Shown here piece by piece: positions 1 through 7,557 of a stretch of DNA of 64,000 bases. The translations under genes were made by a program, and so were the position numbers. Source of the DNA: CAKRPJ01 sp934376955 (lineage in GTDB: Bacteria; Bacillota; Clostridia; Lachnospirales; Lachnospiraceae); NCBI GenBank assembly GCA_934376955.1, contig CAKRPJ010000009.1:1-64000 (forward strand). Direction: 5' to 3'. Position 1 is the first letter of the stretch, and every line of letters begins with the position of its first letter. The notes under the pieces are model-generated. The model was not told the DNA's origin. It searched no databases and saw only the letters and a list, made by a program, of their open reading frames with translations.

Positions 1-84
1 CCTGCAGTGAAGCGTAGAACCTCATGTGTTTATGCAGATTTAAGAAAGCTTTATGTAGAAGTAAATAACTTAAAAGCGGCATAA
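1..84 (+). CDS. C-terminal end of an unidentified protein (possibly TnpB), truncated by window edge
   Basis: An open frame enters at base 1 and stops at TAA 82-84, giving 27 residues that end in LYVEVNNLKAA. The piece is too short to identify by itself. The TnpB suggestion rests on what follows: a structured, non-coding tail ending in a hairpin plus TTCAC, as found at the right ends of IS200/IS605 elements where the omega RNA overlaps the tnpB 3' end. Family assignment is inference and needs sequence upstream of the window. Confidence 0.4.
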   Translation, partial: PAVKRRTSCVYADLRKLYVEVNNLKAA

Positions 85-121
85 ACACAGGCAGATATCC
101 AGCGGACTACCTGTAATGTGG

Positions 122-252
122 AAACCAGCCGTATCCGGCATGGAGAAAGTGCGTATCCGCACGAATTCTAAGTTACAGGCGTATCCGCCGATATTTAATC
201 TTGCCGTTTAAAACGGCCGAGAAGCACGTGACTTTAGCCATGTGAGGTTCAC
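122..252 (+). ncRNA. Candidate TnpB omega RNA / IS200-IS605 right end
   Basis: Three short hairpins in tandem share the same TATC loop: GCCG-TATC-CGGC (128-139), GTGCG-TATC-CGCAC (149-162) and GGCG-TATC-CGCC (178-189). They are followed by a hairpin CACGTG/CATGTG with an ACTTTAGC interior (225-244) and then GGTTCAC ending at 252. A terminal hairpin with a TTTAG-type loop and a TTCAC end is the usual form of clostridial IS605-type right ends; the bases after 252 would be the guide. No transposase (TnpA) is visible. The structure is seen; the omega RNA role is inferred. Confidence 0.45.
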
Positions 253-405
253 GAAACTATGCAGCTATTAAAAGAATTATTGTTGCCCATTGTGGATTCA
301 ATTCTTAATGATAATACCTTTGAACAGACATGGAGGAAAAAAACAAAAAGCTGGATGTAAATACATAAATTCAGCAATAGGGATCCTGTAGCGATAGATA
401 ATCCT

Positions 406-503
406 TTTATCTCAGTCGAGAAGACTCCCGCCTCTTTTAGATAACAGGTGGTGAGTAACAGTAAATTAGTTTCAGTGGGAGTTGGGTCTCCGACTAAGAT
501 AAA
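406..503. repeat. 98-base imperfect palindrome
   Basis: TTTATCTCAGTCG (406-418) pairs with CGACTAAGATAAA (491-503), 12 of 13 positions. Inside it ACTCCC (424-429) pairs with GGGAGT (477-482). The end motif GACTGAGATAAA recurs at 27172-27183 and 40007-40018, so this is likely a copy of a dispersed palindromic element. The surrounding stretch 253-599 holds no convincing gene; the minus-strand frame through it (249-539) is low-complexity read-through of the palindrome. Confidence 0.6.
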
Positions 504-599
504 CGCGCCGCGTGGATGCGCACCAGAATCACGCGCCAAGTCTCACGGACGTTCGACTTGAACTGAATAGATATCACTCTGAATATGCTGCTCAGTGGA

Positions 600-1472
600 T
601 CAGGAGGCGAAAAACTCTGCCTTTATAAGAGAAATGGGCATCTGCTGTCCTGTCCAGAGTTTAAAGGCCTCTGCTCCCTGATACAGGAGCATATAGGAGC
701 CGTTGAAGCACGGAAGTCCTTTTTCACGAGCCAGCTTTAAAAGAAGCGTTTCCTTCGGGGTGTAGATAATATCGGAAACAATCAGTCCGTCCCTAAGGAA
801 TGAACTGTCCGGGATGGGGCAGATGGCTTCATTCGGAGCCATTCCCATGGAAGTCGCATTTGTCAGGATCGTGCTGTCTGCAAGCTCATTTTTCAGGCGG
901 TCTGTATCCTCAAAATCCCAAAGCTGTATCCTGCAGCCTGTTTTTTCGCGGAGTGCAGCTGCAGTAGAGACGGCGCGGTCGTAGAAGCGGCTTGTCCTTC
1001 TGACAAATACGGAGATCTCTTTTACGCCATCGAGGGCGGCCTGTACCAGAATGGCGGTGGCAGCACCACCTGCGCCGAGAAGTGTCATCTTTTTTCCGAT
1101 AATATCAAAGCCGGCATCTTTAACGGATCGCATATAGCCGATGCCATCCGTATTATGACCGATAAGGATCCCGTTATCATTTACGACCGTATTTACGGCT
1201 CCGATGAGACTTGCAGCATCAGAAAGCCGGTCGCAGAGGGTCAGCATACGGTTTTTATTCGGCATGGTCAGGTTAAAGCCGCGGACATGGAGGGCTTTCA
1301 GCCCGTTAACGGCGGTTTCAAGATTTTGTTCATTTACGTCAAAGGCAAGATATCGGTAATCCAGTCCGGCTTCTTCAAAAGCGCGGTTGTGCATCATGGG
1401 TGAAATACTGTGGGCGCACGGACTTCCCAGCAGACAGATCAGGCCGGTATGGCCTGTAATCGGATGATTCAT
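600..1472 (-). CDS. aroE: Shikimate dehydrogenase (AroE family)
   Basis: Reduces 3-dehydroshikimate to shikimate with NAD(P)H in the chorismate pathway, in the cytoplasm. The 290-residue protein has the N-terminal substrate domain with SISP (residues 22-25) and NLTMPNK, whose lysine 73 is the expected catalytic base. The HNTDG motif follows, then a glycine-rich nucleotide loop, LLGAGGAA. Length is normal to slightly long; QSDH/YdiB-like members that also accept quinate have similar sequences, so strict shikimate specificity is not proven. The start is fixed by AAAGGAGG eight bases upstream. It is divergent from aroK (shikimate kinase), and the two promoters share a -35 hexamer. Confidence 0.93.
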   Translation of the reverse strand: MNHPITGHTGLICLLGSPCAHSISPMMHNRAFEEAGLDYRYLAFDVNEQNLETAVNGLKALHVRGFNLTMPNKNRMLTLCDRLSDAASLIGAVNTVVNDNGILIGHNTDGIGYMRSVKDAGFDIIGKKMTLLGAGGAATAILVQAALDGVKEISVFVRRTSRFYDRAVSTAAALREKTGCRIQLWDFEDTDRLKNELADSTILTNATSMGMAPNEAICPIPDSSFLRDGLIVSDIIYTPKETLLLKLAREKGLPCFNGSYMLLYQGAEAFKLWTGQQMPISLIKAEFFAS

Positions 1473-1515
1473 GGTTAAGCCTCCTTTGTTGTGGGCAGAA
1501 ATCTACTTGCTGCTT

Positions 1516-1567
1516 ATTATATCAGTCGTGGGGGAAGATTGCAATGCGGGATGAAGTTTGCTATACT
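1516..1567. promoter_or_regulatory. Divergent aroE/aroK promoters sharing one palindromic -35 box
   Basis: TTGCAA at 1539-1544 is its own reverse complement. Rightward it is followed by a 17-base spacer and TATACT (1562-1567) for aroK. Leftward it is followed by a 17-base spacer and TATAAT (minus strand, 1521-1516) for aroE. Both are good sigma-A matches, and polymerase cannot occupy both at once. Confidence 0.75.
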
Positions 1568-1624
1568 TATGAAGGTATTGAATAGTTACAAGTAGACAAA
1601 AAAATCAGACAGGAAAAAAGTGAC

Positions 1625-2161
1625 ATGGAAAAAGAAAAATTAGACGGACATATTTTTTTGATTGGATTTATGGGCTGCGGAAAAAGCACGAATGCTGCGT
1701 GCCTTTCCGATATGACCGGAGCAGAACTGATGGAGATGGATCAGGAGATCGCAAACAGCCAGGGGATGGCCATCACAGAGATATTTAAAGTCCATGGCGA
1801 AGAATACTTCCGTGATCTGGAAACAAGCCTTCTTTATAGCCTTAAGGATCGGGAGCCGCTTATTGTGTCCTGCGGAGGCGGCGCAGTTTTAAGACGTGAA
1901 AATGTCGAGTTTATGAAGAAAAACGGCAAGATCGTTTTTCTCACGGCAGAGCCGGAAACAATTTTTGAACGGGTGCGCGACAGCAGAGAGCGTCCGGTGT
2001 TAAACGGAAATATGAATCTGGAGCATATCAGGGCACTGATGGAAAAACGGTATCCCAGCTATAGGGAGGCAGCAGATCTGACGATCTCCACGGACAGGCG
2101 AACGACAAGGGAAATCTGTCTTGAGATCCTTGACTGTATCCGCTTGACCAGAAATAAGTGA
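1625..2161 (+). CDS. aroK: Shikimate kinase
   Basis: Phosphorylates shikimate with ATP to shikimate 3-phosphate, the step after AroE. The 178-residue protein has a P-loop, GFMGCGKST, near residue 14, the acidic shikimate/Mg site EMDQEI, the CGGGAV glycine-rich shikimate-binding loop and an RPVL lid segment. Length and motif order are typical of the AroK/AroL family. It lies divergent to aroE and 45 bases before the CapA-like lipoprotein gene, possibly co-transcribed with it. The ribosome site before ATG 1625 (AGGAAAAAAGTGAC) is only moderate. Confidence 0.93.
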   Translation: MEKEKLDGHIFLIGFMGCGKSTNAACLSDMTGAELMEMDQEIANSQGMAITEIFKVHGEEYFRDLETSLLYSLKDREPLIVSCGGGAVLRRENVEFMKKNGKIVFLTAEPETIFERVRDSRERPVLNGNMNLEHIRALMEKRYPSYREAADLTISTDRRTTREICLEILDCIRLTRNK

Positions 2162-2206
2162 TGAAGTGACAAGTTCAGAAATGAATAGTTCGGGAGGAAT
2201 AATTAA

Positions 2207-3574
2207 ATGCAAGTGAAAAGCGCACACCGGATTTTGCGTGTGTTCGGCTTCAATAAAAAGGCTGTGCTGGGAGTTATACTGGCCGCCACCGTTCTAAGCG
2301 GCTGTAACACCGTGGGCAGAACGGCTGCGGCTGTCGGAGCAGAGGTCGCTGCGATCGCCCAGAGGGAAACAAAAGAAAAGCTCGATTTGGAAACCGGTCT
2401 TAAAAGCAGCGAGAGAGCGGAGAAAAACACCGGCTCAAAAAGCAGCGAGAGAGCAGAGGGAAAGACCGGCTCGGAAAGCAATGAACGAGCAGAGAAAAAG
2501 ACCGGACTGGAAAGCAGCAAGAGAACGGAGGGAAACACCGGCTTGGAAAGCAGCGAGAATGGGGAGAGAAGGATCAGTCTGCAAAGCGGTGAGAGCACAG
2601 AAAAAAAGACCGGTGCTGAACATGGAGTGAACACGGAGAAATCTGATCCGGAAAACAAACAGAATGCTGAGGATGGAAGCAGTCTCGAAAACGGCGGAAA
2701 TGGGGATAACACCGGAAGTTCTGATGAAAAAAAGGACTGTGTGCTTCTTTTTGCCGGAGATGTCTATTTTTCAAACCACGTTTTGAACGCATATACAAAG
2801 GCCGGAGGGATACAGGGAGTTCTTGATGAGGAGATCCGAAAGCAGATTGCCGCTGCAGATGTTTTTATGGTGAATCAGGAATTTCCCTTTACAGACCGTG
2901 GAAAGGCGGCTGCGAATAAGCAGTTTACATTCCGGCTTCCTCCGGATAAGATCCATATCTTACAGGAGATGGGGGTAGATATCGTGACGATGGCCAACAA
3001 TCATATCTTAGATTTTGGGCCGGATGGGATCACGGACAGTCTGAAGGCCCTTGATGAGGCCGGTATCCTTCATGTGGGAGCCGGTGAAGATATCGAGCAG
3101 GCAAAAAGGATGGAGATCATCGAGACCTGCGGCCGAAGAATCGGCTTTATCGGTGTTTCCAGAGTGTATATGGCGGAAAGCTGGGCAGCAGGTGCCGGGC
3201 ATCCGGGTGTATTTTCTGCCTATGATCCTGCCCCGTCCCTACAGGCAGTCCGGGAGGCAAAGGAAAAGGTGGACTATCTGGTGGTCTACATCCACTGGGG
3301 AGTGGAAAGAGAGACAGAACCGAAAGAATACCAGAAGGTTATGGGCCGTCAGTATATCGACGCCGGTGCGGATGTAGTGATCGGAAGCCATCCTCATGTC
3401 CTGCAGCCGATCGAGACCTATAAGGAGAAGCCGATCGTTTACAGCCTCGGTAATTTCGTGTTTGGAAGCAGTATCCCGTCTACGGAATTATTTAAGCTCA
3501 CGCTTACAGAAGCAGGAATGAAAACAGAGGTGATTCCCTGTACCTCATCCGGCGGTTTCACGCGGTGTAAATAG
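2207..3574 (+). CDS. CapA/PgsA-like metallophosphatase lipoprotein with tandem repeats
   Basis: A 455-residue surface protein. A hydrophobic segment ends in the lipobox LSGC (Cys33), so it should be lipidated and exported. Residues 63-146 are seven 12-residue repeats of the type TGLESSERAEKK, a flexible charged stalk. From about residue 180 the CapA fold appears: FAGDVYF, NQEFPF, MANNHILDFG, YIHWG and GSHPHV, matching the calcineurin-like metal ligands of the poly-gamma-glutamate synthesis CapA/PgsA family. No capB/capC/pgsE neighbours are present, so polyglutamate synthesis is not supported; a cell-surface hydrolase is the safer reading. Its 3' end overlaps the convergent transporter gene by 30 bases. 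Confidence 0.85.
   Translation: MQVKSAHRILRVFGFNKKAVLGVILAATVLSGCNTVGRTAAAVGAEVAAIAQRETKEKLDLETGLKSSERAEKNTGSKSSERAEGKTGSESNERAEKKTGLESSKRTEGNTGLESSENGERRISLQSGESTEKKTGAEHGVNTEKSDPENKQNAEDGSSLENGGNGDNTGSSDEKKDCVLLFAGDVYFSNHVLNAYTKAGGIQGVLDEEIRKQIAAADVFMVNQEFPFTDRGKAAANKQFTFRLPPDKIHILQEMGVDIVTMANNHILDFGPDGITDSLKALDEAGILHVGAGEDIEQAKRMEIIETCGRRIGFIGVSRVYMAESWAAGAGHPGVFSAYDPAPSLQAVREAKEKVDYLVVYIHWGVERETEPKEYQKVMGRQYIDAGADVVIGSHPHVLQPIETYKEKPIVYSLGNFVFGSSIPSTELFKLTLTEAGMKTEVIPCTSSGGFTRCK
2393..2644 (+). repeat. Seven in-frame 36-bp tandem repeats in the capA-like gene
   Basis: Seven degenerate copies of a 36-base unit encode a 12-residue module, consensus TG-L/S-x-SSERAEKK. The first four copies are the best conserved and the last three have drifted. 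Keeping to multiples of three preserves the frame, and copy number could vary between strains. Confidence 0.85.
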
Positions 3575-4447
3575 GATAGAAAGGATCACAGCCGCAATGA
3601 TACAGGAAAAGCCCCAGAGCTCTGCCAGACCGAAGGAAGTTCCCAGAAACAGCGCAGACAGTAGTGTGGAGCTTATTGGCTCTAAGCATCCGAGCAAAGC
3701 AGCCTTTACCGGGCCTATGAGCTTAGCACCCACAAGATAAAGGGAGAAGCCGCCGGCAGTTCCGAGGAGAACAACAACGGCAATAGCCAAATATGCGACG
3801 ATATCAAGATTTCCCGGTATATTCCATACAGCTGTGGCTGCACCAAGTACAAATCCGCCAATAAGCATGCCCCAGCCGGTAACCGTGGTGCTTCCGTAGC
3901 GGCGGACGAGCCCTTGTGAAATCAGTGTATAGGATACAACGCCGACAGCGGAGAGGAGTCCCCAGATCAATCCTGCGGGAGAGAGTACGATTTGTGTAAG
4001 CCTGCCACCGGATGCGATCAGATATGTGCCGAAAACAGCCAGAAATACAGACAGAAGTTGGCTTTTGTTCAGGGCAGTTCGTTTCCATACAGCCATGGCA
4101 ATTGCCATGAGTACAATATTCAGGCTCTGGAGCACGGTTGCCGTACCGGAATTTGACGCCTGAATAGCGGCAAGAAATGCATATTGGCAGAGCAGAAGAC
4201 CGAACAGTGCAAAGAACAGCAACTGCAGGATATCTCTTTTATTTTGCAGAGGCTGCATTATGTCGTTCCTCTTTGTGGCAAGTAGGAGGAGAACAGGTCC
4301 GGATAAGATCATCCGGATAGATGTGAGCCAAGAAGGATCGAGCTTGTAGTCAGTAAACAAAAATTGACTGCATACTCCGGAGAGGCCCCATCCCAGAGCA
4401 CCTGCTGCTGCAAACAGCATTCCTTTCTGGTGTTCAGTAAGTTTCAT
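3545..4447 (-). CDS. EamA/DMT-family inner-membrane transporter
   Basis: About 300 residues with roughly ten hydrophobic segments arranged as two EamA repeats, typical of the drug/metabolite transporter superfamily. The substrate cannot be read from sequence. Start chosen at ATG 4447 (MKLTEHQKG), which has GAGGAA seven bases upstream; an ATG 39 bases further up lacks a ribosome site. It contains GALGWG near the N-terminus and GCLEPISS in the second half, typical of this family. Single-gene minus-strand unit, convergent with the CapA-like gene. Confidence 0.85.
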   Translation of the reverse strand: MKLTEHQKGMLFAAAGALGWGLSGVCSQFLFTDYKLDPSWLTSIRMILSGPVLLLLATKRNDIMQPLQNKRDILQLLFFALFGLLLCQYAFLAAIQASNSGTATVLQSLNIVLMAIAMAVWKRTALNKSQLLSVFLAVFGTYLIASGGRLTQIVLSPAGLIWGLLSAVGVVSYTLISQGLVRRYGSTTVTGWGMLIGGFVLGAATAVWNIPGNLDIVAYLAIAVVVLLGTAGGFSLYLVGAKLIGPVKAALLGCLEPISSTLLSALFLGTSFGLAELWGFSCIIAAVILSILFTPRETAG

Positions 4448-4494
4448 GAAAAATTCCTCGTTTCTTACGCAATGATTACTATGCAATATGTTTC

Positions 4495-4523
4495 ATTATA
4501 ATACTGAAGGTAGCTTTTGTATA
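4495..4523 (-). promoter_or_regulatory. Probable promoter of the EamA transporter
   Basis: Minus-strand TATACA (4523-4518), 17-base spacer, TATAAT (4500-4495), about 50 bases before the start at 4447. The -35 matches consensus at 4 of 6. The rest of 4524-4663 is AT-rich and must also hold the start signals of the rightward GTPase gene, but I could not fix a clean hexamer pair there. Confidence 0.45.
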
Positions 4524-4663
4524 GTAAAATAGTATAGAAAAGGCAGAAGGCTCAAGATAGAACAAAAAACAATATAAAATACAACAAATAACAATGAAAC
4601 GTAGGCAAAAAGGACGGAAAATAATCGAAAGCCTGCAATTAATGAAATAAGGAGAAAAAATGC

Positions 4664-7414
4664 ATGGGAGAACAGCAAGTAAATAAAACAGAAAAACATC
4701 TTTGTACCGGGCTGCTGGCCCATGTGGATGCAGGAAAAACAACGCTTTCAGAGGCACTTTTATATGTGACGGGAGGTATCCGAAAGCTGGGACGGGTCGA
4801 TAACCGGGACGCATTTCTGGACACCTACGAGCTGGAGAGAGCCCGGGGGATCACGATCTTTTCCAAGCAGGCGGAGATTTCTTTGAAAAATACAAAAATG
4901 ACCCTTCTGGATACGCCGGGACATGTTGATTTTTCAGCGGAGATGGAGAGGACTCTGCAGATCATGGATTACGCTATTCTGGTGATCAACGGAGCGGATG
5001 GCGTGCAGGGGCATACGGAAACCCTGTGGCGTCTATTAAAGAGATACCGCATCCCGGTCTTTTTGTTTGTCAATAAAATGGATCAGGCAGGCACGGATAA
5101 AAATCGGCTTTTGGAGGAGTTGAAAAAACGGCTCGATGGCGCGGTGATCGACTTTACCGGGCTTACTGCAGAGGGAGGAAGCACAGAGCAACTTGAGGAG
5201 CTTTCTGTATGCAGTGAGGAGCTTCTTGAGGAATTTCTGGATACCGGGAGCCTCAGGCCATCTGCCGTGAGGGAGGCGATCCGCAGCAGAAGCGTCTTCC
5301 CTTGTTATTTCGGATCCGCCTTAAAGCTTACCGGGGTGGAGGAATTTCTTACCGGATTTGAGGAGTTTATCTCCTATCCGGAATATCCGGCTGAATTTGG
5401 GGCAAAGGTGTTTAAAATTTCAAGAGATGAGCAGGGAAACAGGCTGACGCATTTAAAAATCACGGGAGGCACCCTCAAGGTAAAGGAGTTTTTAAAGGAT
5501 GGGGAAGCGGAAAAGGTAAATCAGATCCGGATCTATTCAGGCTCCAGATTTGAGACTGTGGGAGAGGTCAGGGCAGGTGCCGTATGCGCGGTGACGGGGC
5601 CTGTGGATACAAGACCCGGTCAAGGCTTCGGGCTTGAGGCGGAATCGGGAAGTCCGCTTCTGGAGCCGGTGCTTACTTATCAGCTACTCCTGCCGCCCGG
5701 ATGTGATGCCCACACGATGCTTAAAAATATGCGGATCCTTGAGGATGAGGATCCACAGCTCCACATTACATGGAAGGAAGAACTTGGGGAGATACAGGCT
5801 CAGGTCATGGGTGAGGTGCAGACAGAGATATTAAAGAGTCAGATCAAGGAGCGCTTCGGGATCCCTGTGGAGTTTGGAAACGGAAATATCGTATATAAGG
5901 AAACCATCAAGGCGCCGGTGGAGGGTGTGGGCCATTATGAACCGCTTCGCCATTATGCGGAGGTTCATCTGCTTTTAGAGCCGTTAGAAACCGGAAGCGG
6001 TCTTGTGTTTGAAACGTCATGCAGCGAGGATATGCTGGATAAGAACTGGCAGCGGCTCATCCTGACCCATCTGGAGGAAAAGAAGTACAGGGGTATCTTA
6101 ACCGGCTCCGAGATCACAGATATGAAGATCACCCTGATCGCTGGGCGTGCCCATGTGAAGCATACGGAGGGCGGAGATTTCCGGCAGGCAACGTACCGGG
6201 CGGTAAGACAGGGCCTTAAAGAGGCCGGGTGCAGGCTTCTGGAGCCATACTATGAGTTTGTGCTGGAGGTTCCGGCAGAATCGGTAGGACGGGCCATGGC
6301 AGATATCGAGAGGCTGCAGGGAAGCTTTGACGCACCGGAGCAGGAAAATGGGATGGCAGTATTAAGAGGAAATGCCCCTGTAGTTACGATGCGTGATTAC
6401 CAGAGAGAGGTGGTGGCCTATACCCGCGGCAGAGGCAGATTGTCCTTAAGCCTTATGGGCTACGAGCCGTGTCATAATGAGGAAGAAGTGATCCAAAGCA
6501 TCGGCTACGATTTTGATACGGATCTTCAGGATCCCGCCGGTTCTGTTTTCTGTTCTCATGGAGCCGGTTTTGCGGTTCCGTGGGATGAGGTTAAGAGCTA
6601 TATGCATATTCCGACGCCGGTGGCTGTCCGCCGGGCCTTGGGAGCAAAGGAGGCTTCAGCCATTGAGAAGGGAGCCGCAAAGCAGGAGGAAAAGGTGCAA
6701 ACCACAGCCTCCCGGAGTCCCCAAAGGCTTTCAGCATCCTTATATGAGGACAAGGAGCTGCAGGCGATTTTTGAACGCACCTATGGGGAAATACGGCGTC
6801 AGTCACCCTCCGCAGGTGATTCCGTAAGGGTGATCCGTGCCGGAAATGCGGAGCAGGCTGCGGGAAAAAAGAAAAAGGAAGAAGAACCGGTCGAGGAATA
6901 CCTGCTTGTAGACGGCTATAATATTATCTTTGCCTGGGAGGAGCTTTCCGAGCTTGCAAAGGTAAATATTGACGGCGCCAGATACCGGCTGATGGATATC
7001 TTATGCAATTATCAGGGATATAAGAAATGTACCCTGATCCTTGTATTTGACGCATATAAGGTAACGGGGAACACCGGAGAGGCATTAAAATATCACAATA
7101 TCAATGTCGTGTATACAAAGGAAGCGGAAACGGCAGACCAGTATATTGAAAAGCTTGCCCATAAGATCGGGCCGAAATATCGGGTGACGGTGGCGACCTC
7201 GGACGGGCTGGAGCAGCTGATCATCCGCGGACAGGGCTGTCTTCTCCTTTCGGCGAGGGATTTAAAAGAAGATGTGGAATATGTAAACCAGCTGATCGCC
7301 GAGGAAAAGGGAAAAATAAAGGAGCGCCAGAGGAGCGGTAAAAATTATCTGCTGTCCCATGCGGGCGAGGAGACCAGAGAATATCTGGAAAAGGTGCGTC
7401 TTGGGAAAGAGTAG
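4664..7414 (+). CDS. TetM-like translational GTPase fused to a YacP/Rae1-like NYN ribonuclease domain
   Basis: A 916-residue two-part protein. Residues 1-660 follow ribosomal-protection proteins and EF-G: P-loop AHVDAGKT (19-26), switch I RGIT (61-64), switch II DTPGH (83-87), NKMD (137-140), then domains II-V. Residues 745-916 are a NYN/PIN-like domain of the YacP (Rae1) type: LLVDGYN with Asp750, VFDAYK with Asp796, the acidic group Glu820/Glu822/Asp825 and TSDGLEQ with Asp847. A charged linker (about 665-744) joins them. Known family facts: TetM-type proteins enter the ribosomal A-site region, and B. subtilis Rae1 cleaves mRNA in the A site. A translation-coupled mRNA-cutting factor is therefore inferred; calling it tetracycline resistance is not supported. 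Stands alone between the transporter and the rimP operon. Confidence 0.85.
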   Translation: MGEQQVNKTEKHLCTGLLAHVDAGKTTLSEALLYVTGGIRKLGRVDNRDAFLDTYELERARGITIFSKQAEISLKNTKMTLLDTPGHVDFSAEMERTLQIMDYAILVINGADGVQGHTETLWRLLKRYRIPVFLFVNKMDQAGTDKNRLLEELKKRLDGAVIDFTGLTAEGGSTEQLEELSVCSEELLEEFLDTGSLRPSAVREAIRSRSVFPCYFGSALKLTGVEEFLTGFEEFISYPEYPAEFGAKVFKISRDEQGNRLTHLKITGGTLKVKEFLKDGEAEKVNQIRIYSGSRFETVGEVRAGAVCAVTGPVDTRPGQGFGLEAESGSPLLEPVLTYQLLLPPGCDAHTMLKNMRILEDEDPQLHITWKEELGEIQAQVMGEVQTEILKSQIKERFGIPVEFGNGNIVYKETIKAPVEGVGHYEPLRHYAEVHLLLEPLETGSGLVFETSCSEDMLDKNWQRLILTHLEEKKYRGILTGSEITDMKITLIAGRAHVKHTEGGDFRQATYRAVRQGLKEAGCRLLEPYYEFVLEVPAESVGRAMADIERLQGSFDAPEQENGMAVLRGNAPVVTMRDYQREVVAYTRGRGRLSLSLMGYEPCHNEEEVIQSIGYDFDTDLQDPAGSVFCSHGAGFAVPWDEVKSYMHIPTPVAVRRALGAKEASAIEKGAAKQEEKVQTTASRSPQRLSASLYEDKELQAIFERTYGEIRRQSPSAGDSVRVIRAGNAEQAAGKKKKEEEPVEEYLLVDGYNIIFAWEELSELAKVNIDGARYRLMDILCNYQGYKKCTLILVFDAYKVTGNTGEALKYHNINVVYTKEAETADQYIEKLAHKIGPKYRVTVATSDGLEQLIIRGQGCLLLSARDLKEDVEYVNQLIAEEKGKIKERQRSGKNYLLSHAGEETREYLEKVRLGKE

Positions 7415-7436
7415 GGAAAAGAGCAGGATAAAACGC

Positions 7437-7465
7437 TTGCTTTTTAAAGGAAAGTGTGATATCAT
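7437..7465 (+). promoter_or_regulatory. Promoter of the rimP-nusA-infB operon
   Basis: TTGCTT (7437-7442), 17-base spacer, TATCAT (7460-7465). It lies directly after the GTPase/NYN stop codon and 93 bases before rimP. Transcription should begin near 7472. Confidence 0.7.
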
Positions 7466-7493
7466 AACATCGATAGCATAAGTAACCGGTAAA

Positions 7494-7529
7494 AAAGAGT
7501 GGACGAAATCAGTCCACTCTTTCGTTTTG
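7494..7529 (+). terminator. Leader hairpin / candidate attenuator before rimP
   Basis: AAAGAGTGGAC (7494-7504) pairs perfectly with GTCCACTCTTT (7512-7522) across a 7-base loop, followed by CGTTTTG. It lies between the operon promoter and the rimP ribosome site, so it would end transcription before the first gene unless read through. The weak T-run is the sort expected of a NusA-dependent terminator. Confidence 0.7.
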
Positions 7530-7557
7530 TATCATCTGACGGAAAGGCGGTGGAGGT

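Noticed and set aside
249..539. Minus-strand frame of 96 codons near the window start
   Set aside because: It runs through the 406-503 palindrome and the element end, has no ribosome site and resembles no protein.
2393..2644. CRISPR array or minisatellite
   Set aside because: The repeats are in frame, contiguous without spacers, and encode the stalk of the CapA-like protein.
4664..7414. Plain tetracycline-resistance annotation
   Set aside because: The extra NYN nuclease domain, chromosomal core setting and lack of mobile-element signs argue for a housekeeping or stress role.
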